The notes beneath the pieces were generated by a model, which worked only from the letters and a program-made list of their open reading frames with translations, had not been told where the DNA came from and did not search any database. Below, piece by piece: positions 33,470-45,811 of a stretch of DNA of 64,000 nt. The DNA lies in assembly GCF_902686445.1 (NCBI RefSeq), contig NC_062224.1, positions 53,877,156 to 53,941,155 of the forward strand. Reading direction: 5' to 3'. Position 1 is the stretch's first letter; the number at the start of each line of letters is the position of its first letter. Made by a program: the position numbers and the translations under genes. This DNA comes from Sciurus carolinensis (lineage: Eukaryota; Chordata; Mammalia; Rodentia; Sciuridae).

Positions 33470-34929
33470 AGGGTATATAAACTTGAATACTCAGTATTCA
33501 ATAAAGAAATAAAAATGAAAGCCCATGATGGAATATATAAGAACTCTGGGACAGTAACAAGAGAACAAATCTGAGAGTCATGGGGATAGAAGAGAACTGG
33601 AAATACAAGGTAAAAGCTAATGCCTATTCTTAATAGAATGTCTTCAGTGAGATAGTAGTAGAATTTTCCCCCTATTTTAAAAAAGAGATAGATGCCCACG
33701 TACAGGAGAACCCCCAATAGACAAGATCAGAACAAATGCTTCCAAGACACTTCACAATCAAAATTCCTAACATAGAAAATAATAAAATAATACTAAAATC
33801 TTTAAGAGAAAAATGTCAGGTCACATTTGGATCAAATCACTAAGGCTCACTCCTGATCTGTCCCTAAAATCAAGGAGGGCCTGGAGTAAGATATACCAAG
33901 CTCTTAAAAGAAAACAATTGCCAGCCACGGCATACTACATATACAGAGGAATCCAAAAACAAAACCCAAATGTCCCAAATGGGAATTTCATTAGAAGAGT
34001 AGACAATTAAATGAAAACAAGACTAGAATTAAATATAGCAAGCAAACCAAAATGGGGGAAAACTACAAATAGGTCCATAATAACACAATGTAAATAGTCT
34101 TAACTACTCAATTAAAAGATACATTAGAAGAATGGATTAAAAAACAAGTTCAAACTATATGCTGTTTGCCAGAAACTCATCTAACAGGTAAAGATATCCA
34201 CAGGAATGAGAGTAAAAGGATAAAAAAATACATTTTATGCAAATGAAATCCAAAAGCAAGAAGGAGTAGCTGACAAAGCAGATTTCAAGCAAAAAATAAG
34301 AGACAAAGATCTCTACATCCTGATTAAGGGAAGAATCCAACAAGAAGATACTATGTACTAAATATATATGCCCCAAATGTCAGTGCACCTAATTACATAG
34401 AAAAAAATTCTTTGATATTAAATTCAGACAGGTCTCAAAACAAAAATATTGGGTGATTTTAACACACCCTTATTACCAATATGCAGTTTATCCAAACATA
34501 AAATCAATAAGAATATTCCCAGCCTAAATAATACTATTAAACAAAAGGGCCTAGTATACCTCTATAGAATATTTCACTCCAAAACAGCTGAACTTACTGC
34601 CTTCTCAGCAGCACACAGAACCTTTTCCAAAATAGACCATATTCTAGGTCACAATGTATCAGTAAAGACAAAAAAAATTATATAATTGCATGCATTCTAC
34701 CAGATCATAATGGAATTAAACTAAAAATAAACAGAAAAAATAATAAAAACAACCTAAACACATGAAAAGTGAACAGTGCTCTCCTAATTGAAAAATGGAT
34801 CATATAAGAAGTCAAGAAATTCTTAGCAACAAATGAGAACATAGATACAGCATATCAAAATCTTTGAGACAGTAAAAAAGCAATTTTAGGAGGAAAAATT
34901 ATAGCACTGAGTGCCTACATTAAAAAATT

Positions 34930-34998
34930 AGAGTGAGTTTGTTGGGATGAATCCAACTACTATGTGTAACTCTAAAGTTGTAATTAAAAAAAAAAACA
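34930..34998 (+). mobile_element. Short L1 3'-end fragment inside L1 ORF2
   Basis: GATGAATCCAACTACTATGTGTAACTC plus an A tail resembles the L1 3' end seen at 37,975-38,000 (GAACCCAGCTATTATGTGTAAC), here in the middle of ORF2. Confidence 0.55.
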
Positions 34999-35021
34999 GA
35001 ACCAAAATAAACCTTTTCTCT

Positions 35022-35025
<4 letters not shown>

Positions 35026-35060
<35 letters not shown>
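35026..35060. repeat. (AG)n microsatellite
   Basis: About 17 AG units within the L1. Confidence 0.95.
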
Positions 35061-35062
<2 letters not shown>

Positions 35063-36773
35063 CCAAATAAACAAGCTTATGCTCCACCTCAAGCACTTAT
35101 AAAAGGAAAAAAAAATGAATCCCCAAATCATTAGAAGGCAGGAAATAATTAAGAGATAAAAGCAATGAATTTTAAAATATAAAAAATTCTAAACCCATAT
35201 GAGTTGCCCAAATTGAACAAGGAAAATATAGAAAACCTTGAAAAACTCATGCAAAATAATGAAAGTGAAACAACACTTAAAAGTCTTCAAACAAAGAAAA
35301 GGCTAGGACCAGACATATTCTCATCTGAGTTCTACCAGACCTTTAAAAAAGAACTAAACCAGTCTTTCTAAAATTATTCCATAAAATTGAAAGGGTGGGA
35401 ACACTCTGAAATACATTCTGTGAAGCCAGTATAACCCCAATTCCAAAATCAGACAAAGACACATCAAGGAAAGAAAACTATAGACCAATATCCCTATGAA
35501 CAAAGATAGAAAAATTCTTTAAAAATATTAGCAAACCACATTCGAAAACACATCAAGAGGATGATATACCATGATCAAGTGGATTTCATCCCAGGAATGC
35601 AAGGTTGGTTCAACATATTAAAATCAGTAAAAGTAATTTGCCACATAAAGATAACTAAAGATAAGAATCATATGTTCATCTCAATAGATGTAGTAAAGGT
35701 CTTTGATAAAATCAAGCAGTCATTCATGTTAAAAACTCTGGAGAAACTAGAGACGGAAGAAAATTACCTCAACATTTTAAAGGCTATATATGAAAAACCC
35801 AATGCCAACATCATACTGAAGGTACAAAAACTGAAAGCATTTCCTCTAAACTCAGGAACAAGACAGGATATCCACTCTCACTAGTTCTATTCAATATTGT
35901 TCTCAAAACTTTAGCCACAGCAATTAAATAAGAAAAGAAAATTAAATTGATATAAATAGAAAAAACAGAAGTCAAACTATCTCTATTTGCTGATAACATG
36001 ATTTTACATCTATAAAGCCAATAAAACTCCATTAGATTTCTAGAGGTGATAAATGAATTCAGTCAAGCAGCATGATACAAGATCAACATTCATAAATCAA
36101 GAGCTTTCTTGTGCTTCAACAGTGATTATGCTGTGAAAGAAATCCAGGAAAACTACCCCATTAACAATAACTTCAAAAAAATAAAATAAAATACTTGGGA
36201 ATTAAACTAACCAAGGAAGTAAAAGATCTCTACAATAAAAATTATAGAACACTAAAGAAAGAAATTGAAGAAGACACAAGAAGATGGAAAGACCTCCCAT
36301 GTTCTTGGAGAGGCAGAATTAATATTGTCCAAATGCCCATATTATCGAAAATGTTACACAGATTCAATATGATCCCCATCAAAATCCCAATGACATTCCC
36401 CACAGAACTAGAAAAAATATCTCTAAAATTCATCTGGAATAATAAGAAACAGAGAAGCCAAAGCTACTTGGATCAAGAAGAGCAATGCAGTAGGCATCAC
36501 AATACCTGATCTCAAATTATACTGCAAAGCTAAAGTAACAAAACCAGCATGATATTAGCATCAAAATAGACATGAAAGCTAATGGAATAAAATAGAAAAC
36601 AGAGACAAACCCCCATAGATACAGTTGTCTGATAATAGACAACACTGCAAAAGCATAGAGAAAAGAGCCTTTTTAACAAATGATGCTGAGAAAACTGACT
36701 ATGTATAGAACAATGAAACTAGATTCCTATCTCCAACTCTGCACAAAAGTTAAATCAAAGTGAATTGAAGATT

Positions 36774-36928
36774 ACTATCTCTATTTGCTGATCACATGAT
36801 CTTATATCTGGAAAACCCATAATACTCCATTAGATTACTAGAGCTGAGAAATGAATTCAGCAAAGTAGCATGATACAAGATCAACATTCATAAATCAAGA
36901 ACTTTCTTATATTTCAACAGTGATTATG
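36774..36928 (+). repeat. Second copy of L1 FADD region (155 bp)
   Basis: These 155 bp align without gaps to 35,976-36,130 with about 18 mismatches counted by eye. They lie where the ORF2 C-terminal region should be and replace it. The first copy encodes FADN, the second FADH at the catalytic motif. Confidence 0.85.
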
Positions 36929-38002
36929 ATTAATATACAAAACACTCAAAAGCTTAACACCAAAACAACAGCAACAACAACAAAAATAACCCAATCAATA
37001 AATGGGCAGAAGTCCTAGAAAGACATTCCTCAAAAGAAGGGAGGTGAATAGCCAACAAATACATAAAAAATGTTCAACATCTATACATGTCAGGGAAATG
37101 TAAATACAAACTACATTAAGATTTCAATTCACTCCAATCAGAATGACAATTATCAAGAATACAAATAATATATGTACATCTAAAAAGAACAAATAAAAAT
37201 AAAAAGGAACAGAAATAATAATAAATACTGGCAAGAATATAGGGGAAAGGGTACATTGCTGGAGAGCAAATTAGTACAACACTGTGGAAAGTAGTATGGA
37301 AATTCTTCAAAAAACTAGGAATGGAACCACCATATGACCCTCCTTTCTCACTTCTTTGTATTTATCCAAAAGAACTAAAATCAACGTACTATAGTGACAA
37401 AGCCACATCAGTGTTTATAACAGCACAATTCACAATAGCCAAATTATGGAACCAGCCTAGCTGTTCATCAGTAGATGAACAGATTAAGAAAATGTGGTAT
37501 GTTAATATAGGGAAGTTTTACTCTTCCATAGAGAAGAAAAAAATTATGGCATTTGCTGAAAAATGGATGGAACTGAAGAACATCATGTTAACTGAAATAA
37601 ACCTGAGAGAAAATAAAGGATTGAATATTTTCTCTCATTAACATAAACTAGAGCAAAATAAGGGGAAAAGTAGGGAGGAGATCATATATCATAAATACAT
37701 CAGGAAGATCAGTTGAGTAGAAGATTGAGAGTTAGAGAGGGGGAATAGTAAAGGGGAGAAAATGCAGACCGAATTTAACAAAATCACACTATGTATCATA
37801 TAGTGAATTACACCTTTATGGATATGTATAAAGTGCCAATCAGAAATAAAATAATAACAAGTGAAAGGAAGAGCAGTAGTTGAGGAAGGAGAATAAGAGG
37901 AGGAGGTGGGAGGAATGGAGGCCACTAGGGACTGAAATGTATTAAATCATCCCATGCAGTTATGATTTTATCAAAATGAACCCAGCTATTATGTGTAACT
38001 AT

Positions 38003-38428
38003 TGTTAAGGTTTGGATGTGCAAAAGCTCATGTGTGAGTCAATGCAAGAAAGTTCAGGGGAGAAATGATTGGGTTATGGGATTCTTAAAACAATCAATGA
38101 ATTAATCCCCTGATGGGATTAACTGAGTGATGACTGAAGGTGGATAGGGCATGGCTAGAGGAGGTGGGTCATCTGGAGCACGCCTTTGAGGTGCATATTT
38201 TGTATCTGTTGAATGAAGTTTCTCTCTCTCTCTCTCTCCTTCCTGATCATCTTGTGAGCCACTTCCCTTCACCACACTCTTCCATCATGGTGTTCTGCCT
38301 CACCTTGAGCCCTGAGGGATGGAGCTGGCTGTGTATGGACTGAGACCATGAGCCCCCAAATAAACTTTTCTTCCTCTAAAATTGTTCTTTTTGGGTCTTT
38401 CAGTCATGGTAGCAAGAAGACTGAAACA
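38003..38428 (+). mobile_element. MaLR-like solo LTR, TG...CA ends
   Basis: 426 bp running from TGTTAAGGTTTGGATGTGC to GAAGACTGAAACA, with a (CT)n tract in the middle and CCCAAATAAACTTTTC before the end. AACTAT on the left and ACGTAT on the right look like a decayed target duplication. It caps the 3' end of the preceding L1. No internal genes are present. Confidence 0.8.
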
Positions 38429-38474
38429 ACGTATCGTTGTTTATATGCTGTAACAAAATAAATTAATTAAAAAT

Positions 38475-38730
38475 AATTAAAGGGGATGGAAGAATGGAAG
38501 TTAATTGGATCAGACAAAGGGAAATGAAGGGAAGGGATTGGGGATGGGAATAGGAAAGATAGGAGAATGAATCAGACATAACTTTTCTATGTTCATATAT
38601 GAATATACAACCAGTATAACTCCACATCGTGTACAACCACAAGAATGGGAAATTATACTCCATATATGTATAAGATATCAAAATACAATTCTAGTGTCAT
38701 GTATAACTAAAAAGAACAAATTTTAAAAAT
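38475..38730 (+). mobile_element. 5'-truncated L1 3' end
   Basis: A purine-rich 3'UTR with GGGATTGGGGATGGG and the terminal TGTCATGTATAACTAAAAAG motif, plus an A-rich tail. The same tail occurs at 16,925-17,082. Confidence 0.7.
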
Positions 38731-38779
38731 TTAATTAAAAAAATAAAATATAGTATAGTAGAATAACTGTGGTTTACAA

Positions 38780-39035
38780 CAATAAATTGAACAATATATT
38801 GTTGAACAAATAAATTGTGAATAATACTGCTAAAAACCCAGACTTTTAATAATTTGGGGTATGTACCCAGAAATGGAATAATTTGGTATAGATAATATGG
38901 TAAATCTATTTCTACTTTTTGAGAAACTGCCACACTGTTTCCTACAGTGACTGTATCATTTTAAAAACATGCCTACCAGCAGTAGTCAAGGGTTCCAATT
39001 TCCCCACATTCTTACCAATACTTGTTAGTTTGAGG
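38780..39035 (-). mobile_element. Old L1 ORF2 C-terminal fragment
   Basis: On the minus strand it follows the L1 ORF2 C-terminal and adjacent 3' sequence (reverse complement of GGGTATGTACCCAGAAATGG and CCACACTGTTTCCTACAGTG). It is heavily diverged. Confidence 0.65.
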
Positions 39036-39039
39036 TATG

Positions 39040-39290
39040 CATATTTTTTAATTGACACATAGTAATGTACATATTTGTGGAGTACAGTGTGACATTTCAA
39101 TACATGTTGACAATGTACAATGATCAGATCACAGTAATGGGCATATCTATCACCTCAGACATTGATCTATTCTTTGTGTTGGGAACATTCAAAATCCTGT
39201 GTACCAGTTATTTTGAAATGCTCAATTTATTGTTGTAAACCATAGTTATTCTACTATACTAGAGAGTATTATAAGTTATTTAAAAAATAA
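39040..39290 (-). mobile_element. Ancient L1M-type 3'UTR fragment
   Basis: TTTTTAATTGACACATAGTA, TGTGGAGTACAGTGTGAC and ATCACCTCAGACATTGATC follow the 3'UTR order of old L1M elements on the minus strand. Confidence 0.7.
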
Positions 39291-39315
39291 TTAAGGTAAT
39301 AATGTAATATTTTTG

Positions 39316-39380
39316 TTAGTGGTGTAGCTCAGTGGTAGAGCATGTGCTTATCATGTAAGAAACCATGGAGTCAATCATCA

Positions 39381-39411
<31 letters not shown>

Positions 39412-39413
39412 AT
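39316..39413 (+). repeat. ID-like SINE with (AAAT)n tail
   Basis: GTGGTGTAGCTCAGTGGTAG, GCATGTGCTTATCATGTAAG, then AAATAAATAAATAAATAAAT. The B box is diverged. Confidence 0.85.
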
Positions 39414-39419
39414 ACTATT

Positions 39420-40455
39420 TAATAAAAAATTTAAAAATCTAAGCTAAAACCATAGATATGTGCAAGACAATGTAATTATGTCAATTAACTTTTTTTAACT
39501 TAAAGATCTAAGTTAAAGCAAAAATTCCATAATGAACAAAATATCAAAATTTTAAATATAGATCATTATTAGTGATTTTTCCTTTTGCTTCATTTTCCAT
39601 GGCACTGCTAAAGTCATCCCTTTGCCAAGAACTTCATGGTGGATCTCATATTTTTCCTATCATTTTATTTTGAGAGTATTGTGACAGACAACCTGACCTT
39701 TGAAGTATTGGTCACCAAATGTAAGAATTCAACTGTAGACATGGTTTTCTCTTAAAATATTGAGCTTCAGGCTAAATAGAAATTGGATGAGATTTGGAGG
39801 TAGGGCCAAGTTTGCATGAATTATGGAGAATTGAGGACAAAGTTTTTAGGTGCCACATTAAAAGAAGAGCATACAGACAGCACAGAGATAAAGAAGACAC
39901 CAGTGGGTGCTTACTCAACAGCAACCTCCAAAGACCACTCCTGGCTATTAGGATACATTCTCTCTTGCCATTTGTACAGGCTTTCCATCCCAGCCTCTGT
40001 TGTAGGTAGATGTAGTTATATAACTCAAGCCTAACAGGTAAAGGTAGAAAGTCATGGGAAGGAAGAGCTTCTGAAAATTGTTTTCCTTCCTGGTCAAAGA
40101 AAACCTAGCTTCTTCCAATCCTCTAAACCTGCCTTTGAAGAAAATCACTGTCTAATGCTGTTGCAGATATCTTAGATCCATAAGAGACAAGCATGAGGAT
40201 GAAATACAACATACTCATAATGCTAAAGTAGAAGGATGTGAAGAAACTGGATCCTTGCTGACCTCTGGACTAGATGTTGCTGATACCAAGTCAAATTCTA
40301 CCAAGCCAGTGCATTGATCCCTCAATGGAAATATTAGGAAGTATTAGTAAGGAGAATTCACAACAGTGTTAGGGGGAGAAGACAGTGAGTATTGGGAACC
40401 CACTACTCTCCTATTAAAAATTTCCCCCAAAATTGTCATCAACCAGAATCCTGGA
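39420..40455. other. No gene recognised
   Basis: About 1 kb. Overlapping open frames of 66-72 codons at 39,794-40,148 have no recognisable motif. Confidence 0.5.
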
Positions 40456-40536
40456 AGGACTGGGAGTATAAATGGTAGAGTACAGAAGTACATGCTTGGC
40501 ATGCATGAGGCCCTGAGTTCAATCCCCAGGATTAAA

Positions 40537-40569
<33 letters not shown>

Positions 40570-40570
40570 C
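40456..40570 (+). repeat. ID-like SINE with (AAT)n tail
   Basis: GGACTGGGAGTATAAATGGTAG, GAGGCCCTGAGTTCAATCCCC, then about 11 AAT units at 40,538-40,569. A short duplication (TACAGAAGTACATGC) expands the middle. Confidence 0.83.
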
Positions 40571-41495
40571 CTAGAAAATTTATTTCCCAATGGAATAAGT
40601 TAATATGAGGGGGAAATGGGTTTTAGTGATCCAAAGATTAGGACAACATCATACACTGTTTGGACCAGCCCAGATCCCCTTTATTGGGTCAGGGTACCAT
40701 CCTCTAGCTGCTCTAAGTGCTGAATGCTAATAGCTTACAGGTGCATCCTTTCTACAAATCTTATGAACTCACCTGTAAATGGCTTTAAGGTTACAACCTA
40801 CAACCAATGGCTGACTGATATGGGAGAAAGGGGCCAAAAGGGTGACTGTCCCCTTTTCACAGTGTAAAACAATTTTGTAATACCAAGCATGCTCCAGAAC
40901 TCCCCAGTGAGATAAGCCTAAAGTTCTAGGATCTATTTGTTTCCCTATTGCTTCCCTTGCCCTATCCTGATTTCCCTCACTCCCTTACAATTTCACCTGA
41001 GATCACCCCCAGCAAATCACATATACAAGATTTATTTCTAAAGAATCCAACCTAAGACCACATCATTTACTTTAAAATCCTCATACTTTGCTATTGTTAT
41101 GTAAACAGTAGAGAATGTTGTCTTTAACATGTGCTCTGATTTTTCCTGATACAGCAGTTCAGGGGGAAAAAATACCAAATGTCAATTAGAGGCTTGTACC
41201 TGTTTCAGAAATGAGAAATATGGATTCTACCCATTGTTCTCTCCTTATTTTCTCATTTAATCATGTAAACATGTAATTATTTCTATTAAGTTCACTTTTC
41301 ACATCCTTTCCACACTATTATACAGGGTCATGTTTAGTGATGCTTAAATTTGACATTATTCCATAAGTGCAAGAAAAAAAAAATAGTATCAGAAACTGAG
41401 TGTCTCCAAAGTCAAAGCTGTTAACTTCAATGCCAATATGCTCTTTCAAGAATTTTAACACCATTTTTTTTTCTGGTCTTATAAGAGTAGCATCA
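40571..41495. other. No gene recognised
   Basis: About 925 bp of unassigned DNA. Confidence 0.5.
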
Positions 41496-41980
41496 TTAGT
41501 AGAGTGTTAGTTGCCTACTACTATTCTAACAAGGAGCTTAAAACATCACAAATGTATTATTTTAGAGTTCTGGAGGACAAAGGTATGAAATGGATTTCAC
41601 TGGACTAAAAAAAATTGATCAAGGCTGGATTCTTTTTTGGAAGCTCCAGAGGAAAATTTGTTTTCTTATCTTTTCCAGATTCTACAGGCTCCCTTATTCT
41701 TTGGTTCATACTGCCCATCTTCAAAGCCAGAAAAGTTCACTCAAATCTTTCTCATGATGTTCTCTCTCATTCTAGCTCTTCTCTTCTTTCACTTCAGAAG
41801 ATTCTTGTGATTATAATGGGCCCAAACACATAATACAGGAATATTTTAATGTTGTAAGACCAGCTAGTTAGCACCTTAATTCTATCCAGTCTTATTCTCC
41901 CTCGCCATGTAACAATATATCCATAGAATTCCTGGGTTAGGAAACAGATGTCTTTGGAGAACTGTTGTTTTGACACAAAC
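41496..41980 (-). mobile_element. MLT1-type MaLR solo LTR
   Basis: Reading the plus strand shows the usual antisense MLT1 landmarks: TTTTAGAGTTCTGGAGGACAAAG, TTCCAGATTCTACAGGCTCCC, CTTCAAAGCCAG, GTGATTATAATGGGCCCA and CTCGCCATGTAACAATATATCC. It is old and diverged. The subfamily is not certain. Confidence 0.7.
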
Positions 41981-42420
41981 AGCTAGATTAAGAACAATAA
42001 TTTTAGTCAGCAAATTAGCCACATTCTTCAACTGTCTAGTTTTCAGCTGATGTTATTTTCCTGCTCCACCAAGTAAAACTCTGATATTCATTAAGTCAAA
42101 ACTTTAAAAGCTGAATCTGAAAAATACAGACCAGGACTAAGCAGAAAACTGTTTTATGCTATATCTTTTACTCTCCCACCATTTTGAACAAAGAGTGCTT
42201 GCTACAGCAATCCATAAAACTTATGACTGATTAAAATCTACAAAATCAGGGAAGAAGTAGGATGGAGAGAAATTTAAGAGAGAACTAAGACTGATTTTCT
42301 AGATATCACAAGGACTGAAATACCATGGAAAGTTAATGCAAGAAGAGAACTCCCAAGTGATTCTCTGGTATGGGGCTGTACAGTATATAGAATTCTAGTA
42401 TATTCTATGAACTGAAAAAA
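41981..42420. other. No gene recognised
   Basis: About 440 bp of unassigned DNA. Confidence 0.5.
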
Positions 42421-42475
42421 TAACTTGGTGGTATTGAGGATTGAACCCAGTGATGGTCTACCACTGAGCTAAAAT
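42421..42475 (-). repeat. ID-like SINE fragment
   Basis: TTGAGGATTGAACCCAGTGATGG then TCTACCACTGAGCTAAAA. The middle is deleted. Confidence 0.75.
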
Positions 42476-43261
42476 AAGTATGCTAAAACTTTTACTTTCA
42501 TTTAATTATTGAATTACTAAAATGTTAGTAAGAAAGTTCCTTCAGGCTGCACATAGAACTTGACATGGGAATCATTCTTCAAGTAATTAGTCCACTAGCT
42601 CATCTATATATTTATATTTGTACATAATAAATTAAAATAGGAAATAATATATAGGAGCATACTTTGTGCAGTACATATACTTTTCCCATACAAATTTGGA
42701 ACAGTATATATTGCAATGGAAAAATCTTAGAAATGTAAATAAGAGAGAAAAATAATTATCACGTGCAACCCAATCATCTAGAGATACCAAATACTCATAT
42801 TTGTCATATTCACTGTCAGGGTGCTGATAGGAAGAGTAACATTTCCAACATACCTAATTTGAGGTGAGTTTAGCAAAAATATTTTCTAAGTTGTCAATGG
42901 ACTATGGAGAAAGCATAATAATTAGTGTAATTCCTTAAGTCTAGTAAGAGCAAGGCCTGTGTATACTCATAGCCCTCAATGGGTAAGTGAGAAAAAATTA
43001 TCCGGAAGAAAGAGAGAAAGAAGGAGGAAGCAGGAGCCATGTCTAATAATAGATGTAATATTAAGACTGGATACAGAATCTCCGAAGTGGTCACCCAAGA
43101 AAGTGGTAAGAATAAATATTCAGATATCCCCATCCTCCCTTTTTCTAGCTCCTCAAAGTCAAGTGGAAGTCAAAGGCAAGGAGGGCTACTGATGTAGTTA
43201 GCAGAACAGATGAACAAAGTGAAGAGTGCTCTGGAGGAAAAAATGGAAAATATCCAGAATA
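42476..43261. other. No gene recognised
   Basis: About 785 bp of unassigned AT-rich DNA. Confidence 0.5.

Positions 43262-43300
<39 letters not shown>
43262..43300. repeat. (TG)n microsatellite
   Basis: About 18 TG units followed by CGTGCACACACC. Confidence 0.97.
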
Positions 43301-43304
<4 letters not shown>

Positions 43305-43955
43305 CACACACCTCATTCATTCATGTACCCCTAGATTCATGCACCAAATAATCATGAAAGTGGCCAAAGACCATGTCCTGGGGGTTCACAATTTTTCTCT
43401 ATTGGTATCTCTCTTCCTCTGATAATGTCTAATATTTATTTTACTTGTTATTTTAGTAGATATCTGGTTTGGGGGAGGATTATTTTTGTTGGTTGGTTTT
43501 GCTGGCCCAACCTCATTTCCTCTTTTGATAGTAGCACTCTGATTTTCCTACTGGAAGTCATTCCAACATACTCAGTCCTCGTTCTGACCCCACCCCCAGA
43601 TCATTCCAGGCCTATAAGCCATGTCTTACCCCACCTCTGGCCACAATAAATATTTCAGGAATGGGAACAAAATCCAAGTTTCATCCAATGTGAAATGGGC
43701 TCAAGGCTCTTATTGACATAATTGGAAAGAAGATGCTGTCTTCCTTTGGGCATTGAGTTGGTAAGATGAAGAACCAGATGTACAGCATATGCTGCTCATA
43801 GAATGCACTGGGTGTAGCACTAATGCTGACAAGAGCAGCTCTCCAAAACAGAAAGAAAGAGCAAAGTCAAATCCAGATTCCTGCCACATCTCTGCCTACA
43901 CTTACTCCTACATTGATGCCTATTGCTTTTCAATTATGTGAGATTTTATATATAG
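43301..43955. other. No gene recognised
   Basis: About 650 bp. Some blocks (GGCTCAAGGCTCTTATTGACA, near 43,690) may be old LTR, but I cannot name a family. Confidence 0.45.
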
Positions 43956-44045
43956 TTACAGTTACTGTTGTTGCTGTGATTGAGCCCAGGGCCTCCAGCA
44001 TGCTAAGCACATGTTTTATCACTGAGCTACACCTCCCAGCTCCTT
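43956..44045 (-). repeat. ID-like SINE
   Basis: GATTGAGCCCAGGGCCTCC, GCATGCTAAGCACATG and CACTGAGCTACACCTCCCAGC. Confidence 0.87.
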
Positions 44046-44485
44046 CAAGTGGATCTATTTTGATTAAAACTATTTGGTTTGAGTTTGGAGTTAAGGTAAT
44101 CTAGAATCCTGACTGATGAGGAAATATAACATCAATATATGTTCCCATCAGTACCCATAGAGGCATACCCTATTTTAACTGGTTGCTTCAGTCATTGGAT
44201 TTAGGAATGGACCCTAGTTTATTAAATAGAACCCAATTTAGTCAGGCACAGTGCTGCATGTCATCACTTGACCCAGGGATTTGAGGCTCAATTTTGGAAT
44301 ATATATATAATAATTCTAGCTTATTTATATCATAGCATTCTTTGACCAACATGACTTCATATGCTTCTTTGAACAACTCTGACTTCCTTGGAATAAGTCC
44401 ATGGAAAATAATTTTGGAAATAAAACTTGTGCATACTTTTTAGGATCTTGATACAAGTTTTTGTTTTCTGAAAGGTGACTATGAC

Positions 44486-44693
44486 CTTGGTATGGTGGTT
44501 TAGGCCAGTAATCTCAGTTACTCAGGAGGCTGAGGTAGGAGAATTCCAAGTTTGAGGCAAGTCTGGGCAATTCAGTGAGACCCTGTCTTGAAATAAAATT
44601 TTAGAAGGCGTGCAGGTGGAGTTCTGTGTAAAGCACCTGCCTATGCACTCATGAGGCTCTGGGTTAAATTTACAGCATCAAAAAAAAAAAAAG
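44486..44693 (+). repeat. B1-ID composite SINE
   Basis: A full B1 (TATGGTGGTTTAGGCCAGTAATC, CAGGAGGCTGAGGTAGGAG, GTGAGACCCTGTCTTG) joined by AAATAAAATTTTAGAAG to an ID unit (GGTGGAGTTCTGTGTAAAGC, GAGGCTCTGGGTTAAATTTAC) with an A tail. Confidence 0.87.
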
Positions 44694-45330
44694 TTACTAA
44701 TGCAAAAACACTATAATCTTCTTTTCCAAATTCTAAAAATATTAACAGGGATTTCTGGAAAAATGAACACAAAATCTGCTCTTACAGCTAATGCATATGT
44801 AGAAAGCTCTCAGAACACAATAAGAGAATTTTAAAATTGTAAACAATCTCAGGACTATATTCAATGCATGACATTGAAAAACTCTTTTCTTCTCAAAATA
44901 AAATTCTGATGAATCATTTTCATCTAAAATTCCATACTCTAGCCCACTGGCCACTTTGAAATTCCTCAAAAGCTAGAACATAGGTTTTCACACCCTGTCA
45001 TTTTTGCTTGAAAGGGATGAAGCATCAGGGAGTTCTCACTTGGCTTGGTATCTTCACAGAAAGTCCTAGGAGAGAAAAAAGATGTTAAGGACCTTTTGAG
45101 AGTGGGTGGGAAAGTGGGCGGTTGTGAAATTTCTGAAGAAGTGGAAGAGCCAGAAAGAAGGCTGATCTTTGGAATATCTCTCAGTGGATAGCAAGGATAA
45201 TTTTGTAGGGGTTTCAAATTCAGCCTAGATGCAAGTGAGCTAAGAAATGAAACAGGCTTAAGAACCACGCCTATGGATTGGGAATAGAGGCATGCAAGAG
45301 GCTCTGATATTGATTACCAAACACACATAT
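44694..45330. other. No gene recognised
   Basis: About 640 bp. A 100-codon minus-strand frame at 44,966-45,268 shows no motif. Confidence 0.5.
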
Positions 45331-45336
45331 ATGTGT

Positions 45337-45369
<33 letters not shown>
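45337..45369. repeat. (AC)n microsatellite
   Basis: About 16 AC units, preceded by ACATATATGTGTGT. Confidence 0.96.
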
Positions 45370-45371
<2 letters not shown>

Positions 45372-45494
45372 ATAAAAACTATATCAAGAAAATAACCTTG
45401 GGTGTGGGTACAATCAGTCACATAGAAATGTTTGGAAGGAGAGAGAAAGAGCAGTCTTAGGATGTTTAAAATTGTGTATTATAATATAGCATAT

Positions 45495-45598
45495 AGGGGT
45501 TGCAGTTATAGCTCAGTGGTAGAGTTCTTATAGCACACACAAGACCCTGAATTCAATCCCCAGCATTGGGAAACAATAAAAATAAATAAAATAAAAAT
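45495..45598 (+). repeat. ID-like SINE
   Basis: GGGGTTGCAGTTATAGCTCAG, GTGGTAGAGTTCTTATAGC, TGAATTCAATCCCCAGC and an A-rich tail. Confidence 0.87.
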
Positions 45599-45811
45599 TA
45601 ACATACATGTAGAAATATGTACAAATTATACTTGCTAGCTTGTTGAATTTTGGCAAAGTTAAAATCCCTGTATAACCAGGACTCAGAATAAAAAACAGAA
45701 TATCACAGTGGACCGCAGGTGATTCATGCCTGTGTGTGAGTGTGTATTAGTTCATTTCAAATATATAAAAATTAATTTTTTAGAGTAATAGTCCAGAATT
45801 TTTTTCTAAAC

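Larger units (their letters stand above)
32560..38002 (+). mobile_element. Degraded L1 with internal duplications
   Basis: A plus-strand L1 of about 5.4 kb. ORF1 remnants lie at 33,326-34,010 (KINQIINSMKTITNRLDCF; RRAWSKIYQALKRKQLP). The endonuclease region is at about 34,100-34,750 (MGDFNTPLLP; AFSAAHRTFSKIDHILG). The reverse-transcriptase region is at about 35,560-36,510 ([18 protein letters not shown] changed to [21 protein letters not shown]) and the ORF2 C-terminus at 37,256-37,641. Stops and shifts are numerous. It carries a 21-bp duplication in the ORF1 coiled coil, a 155-bp second copy of the FADD region, and an (AG)n run. The 5' limit is uncertain. Confidence 0.8.
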
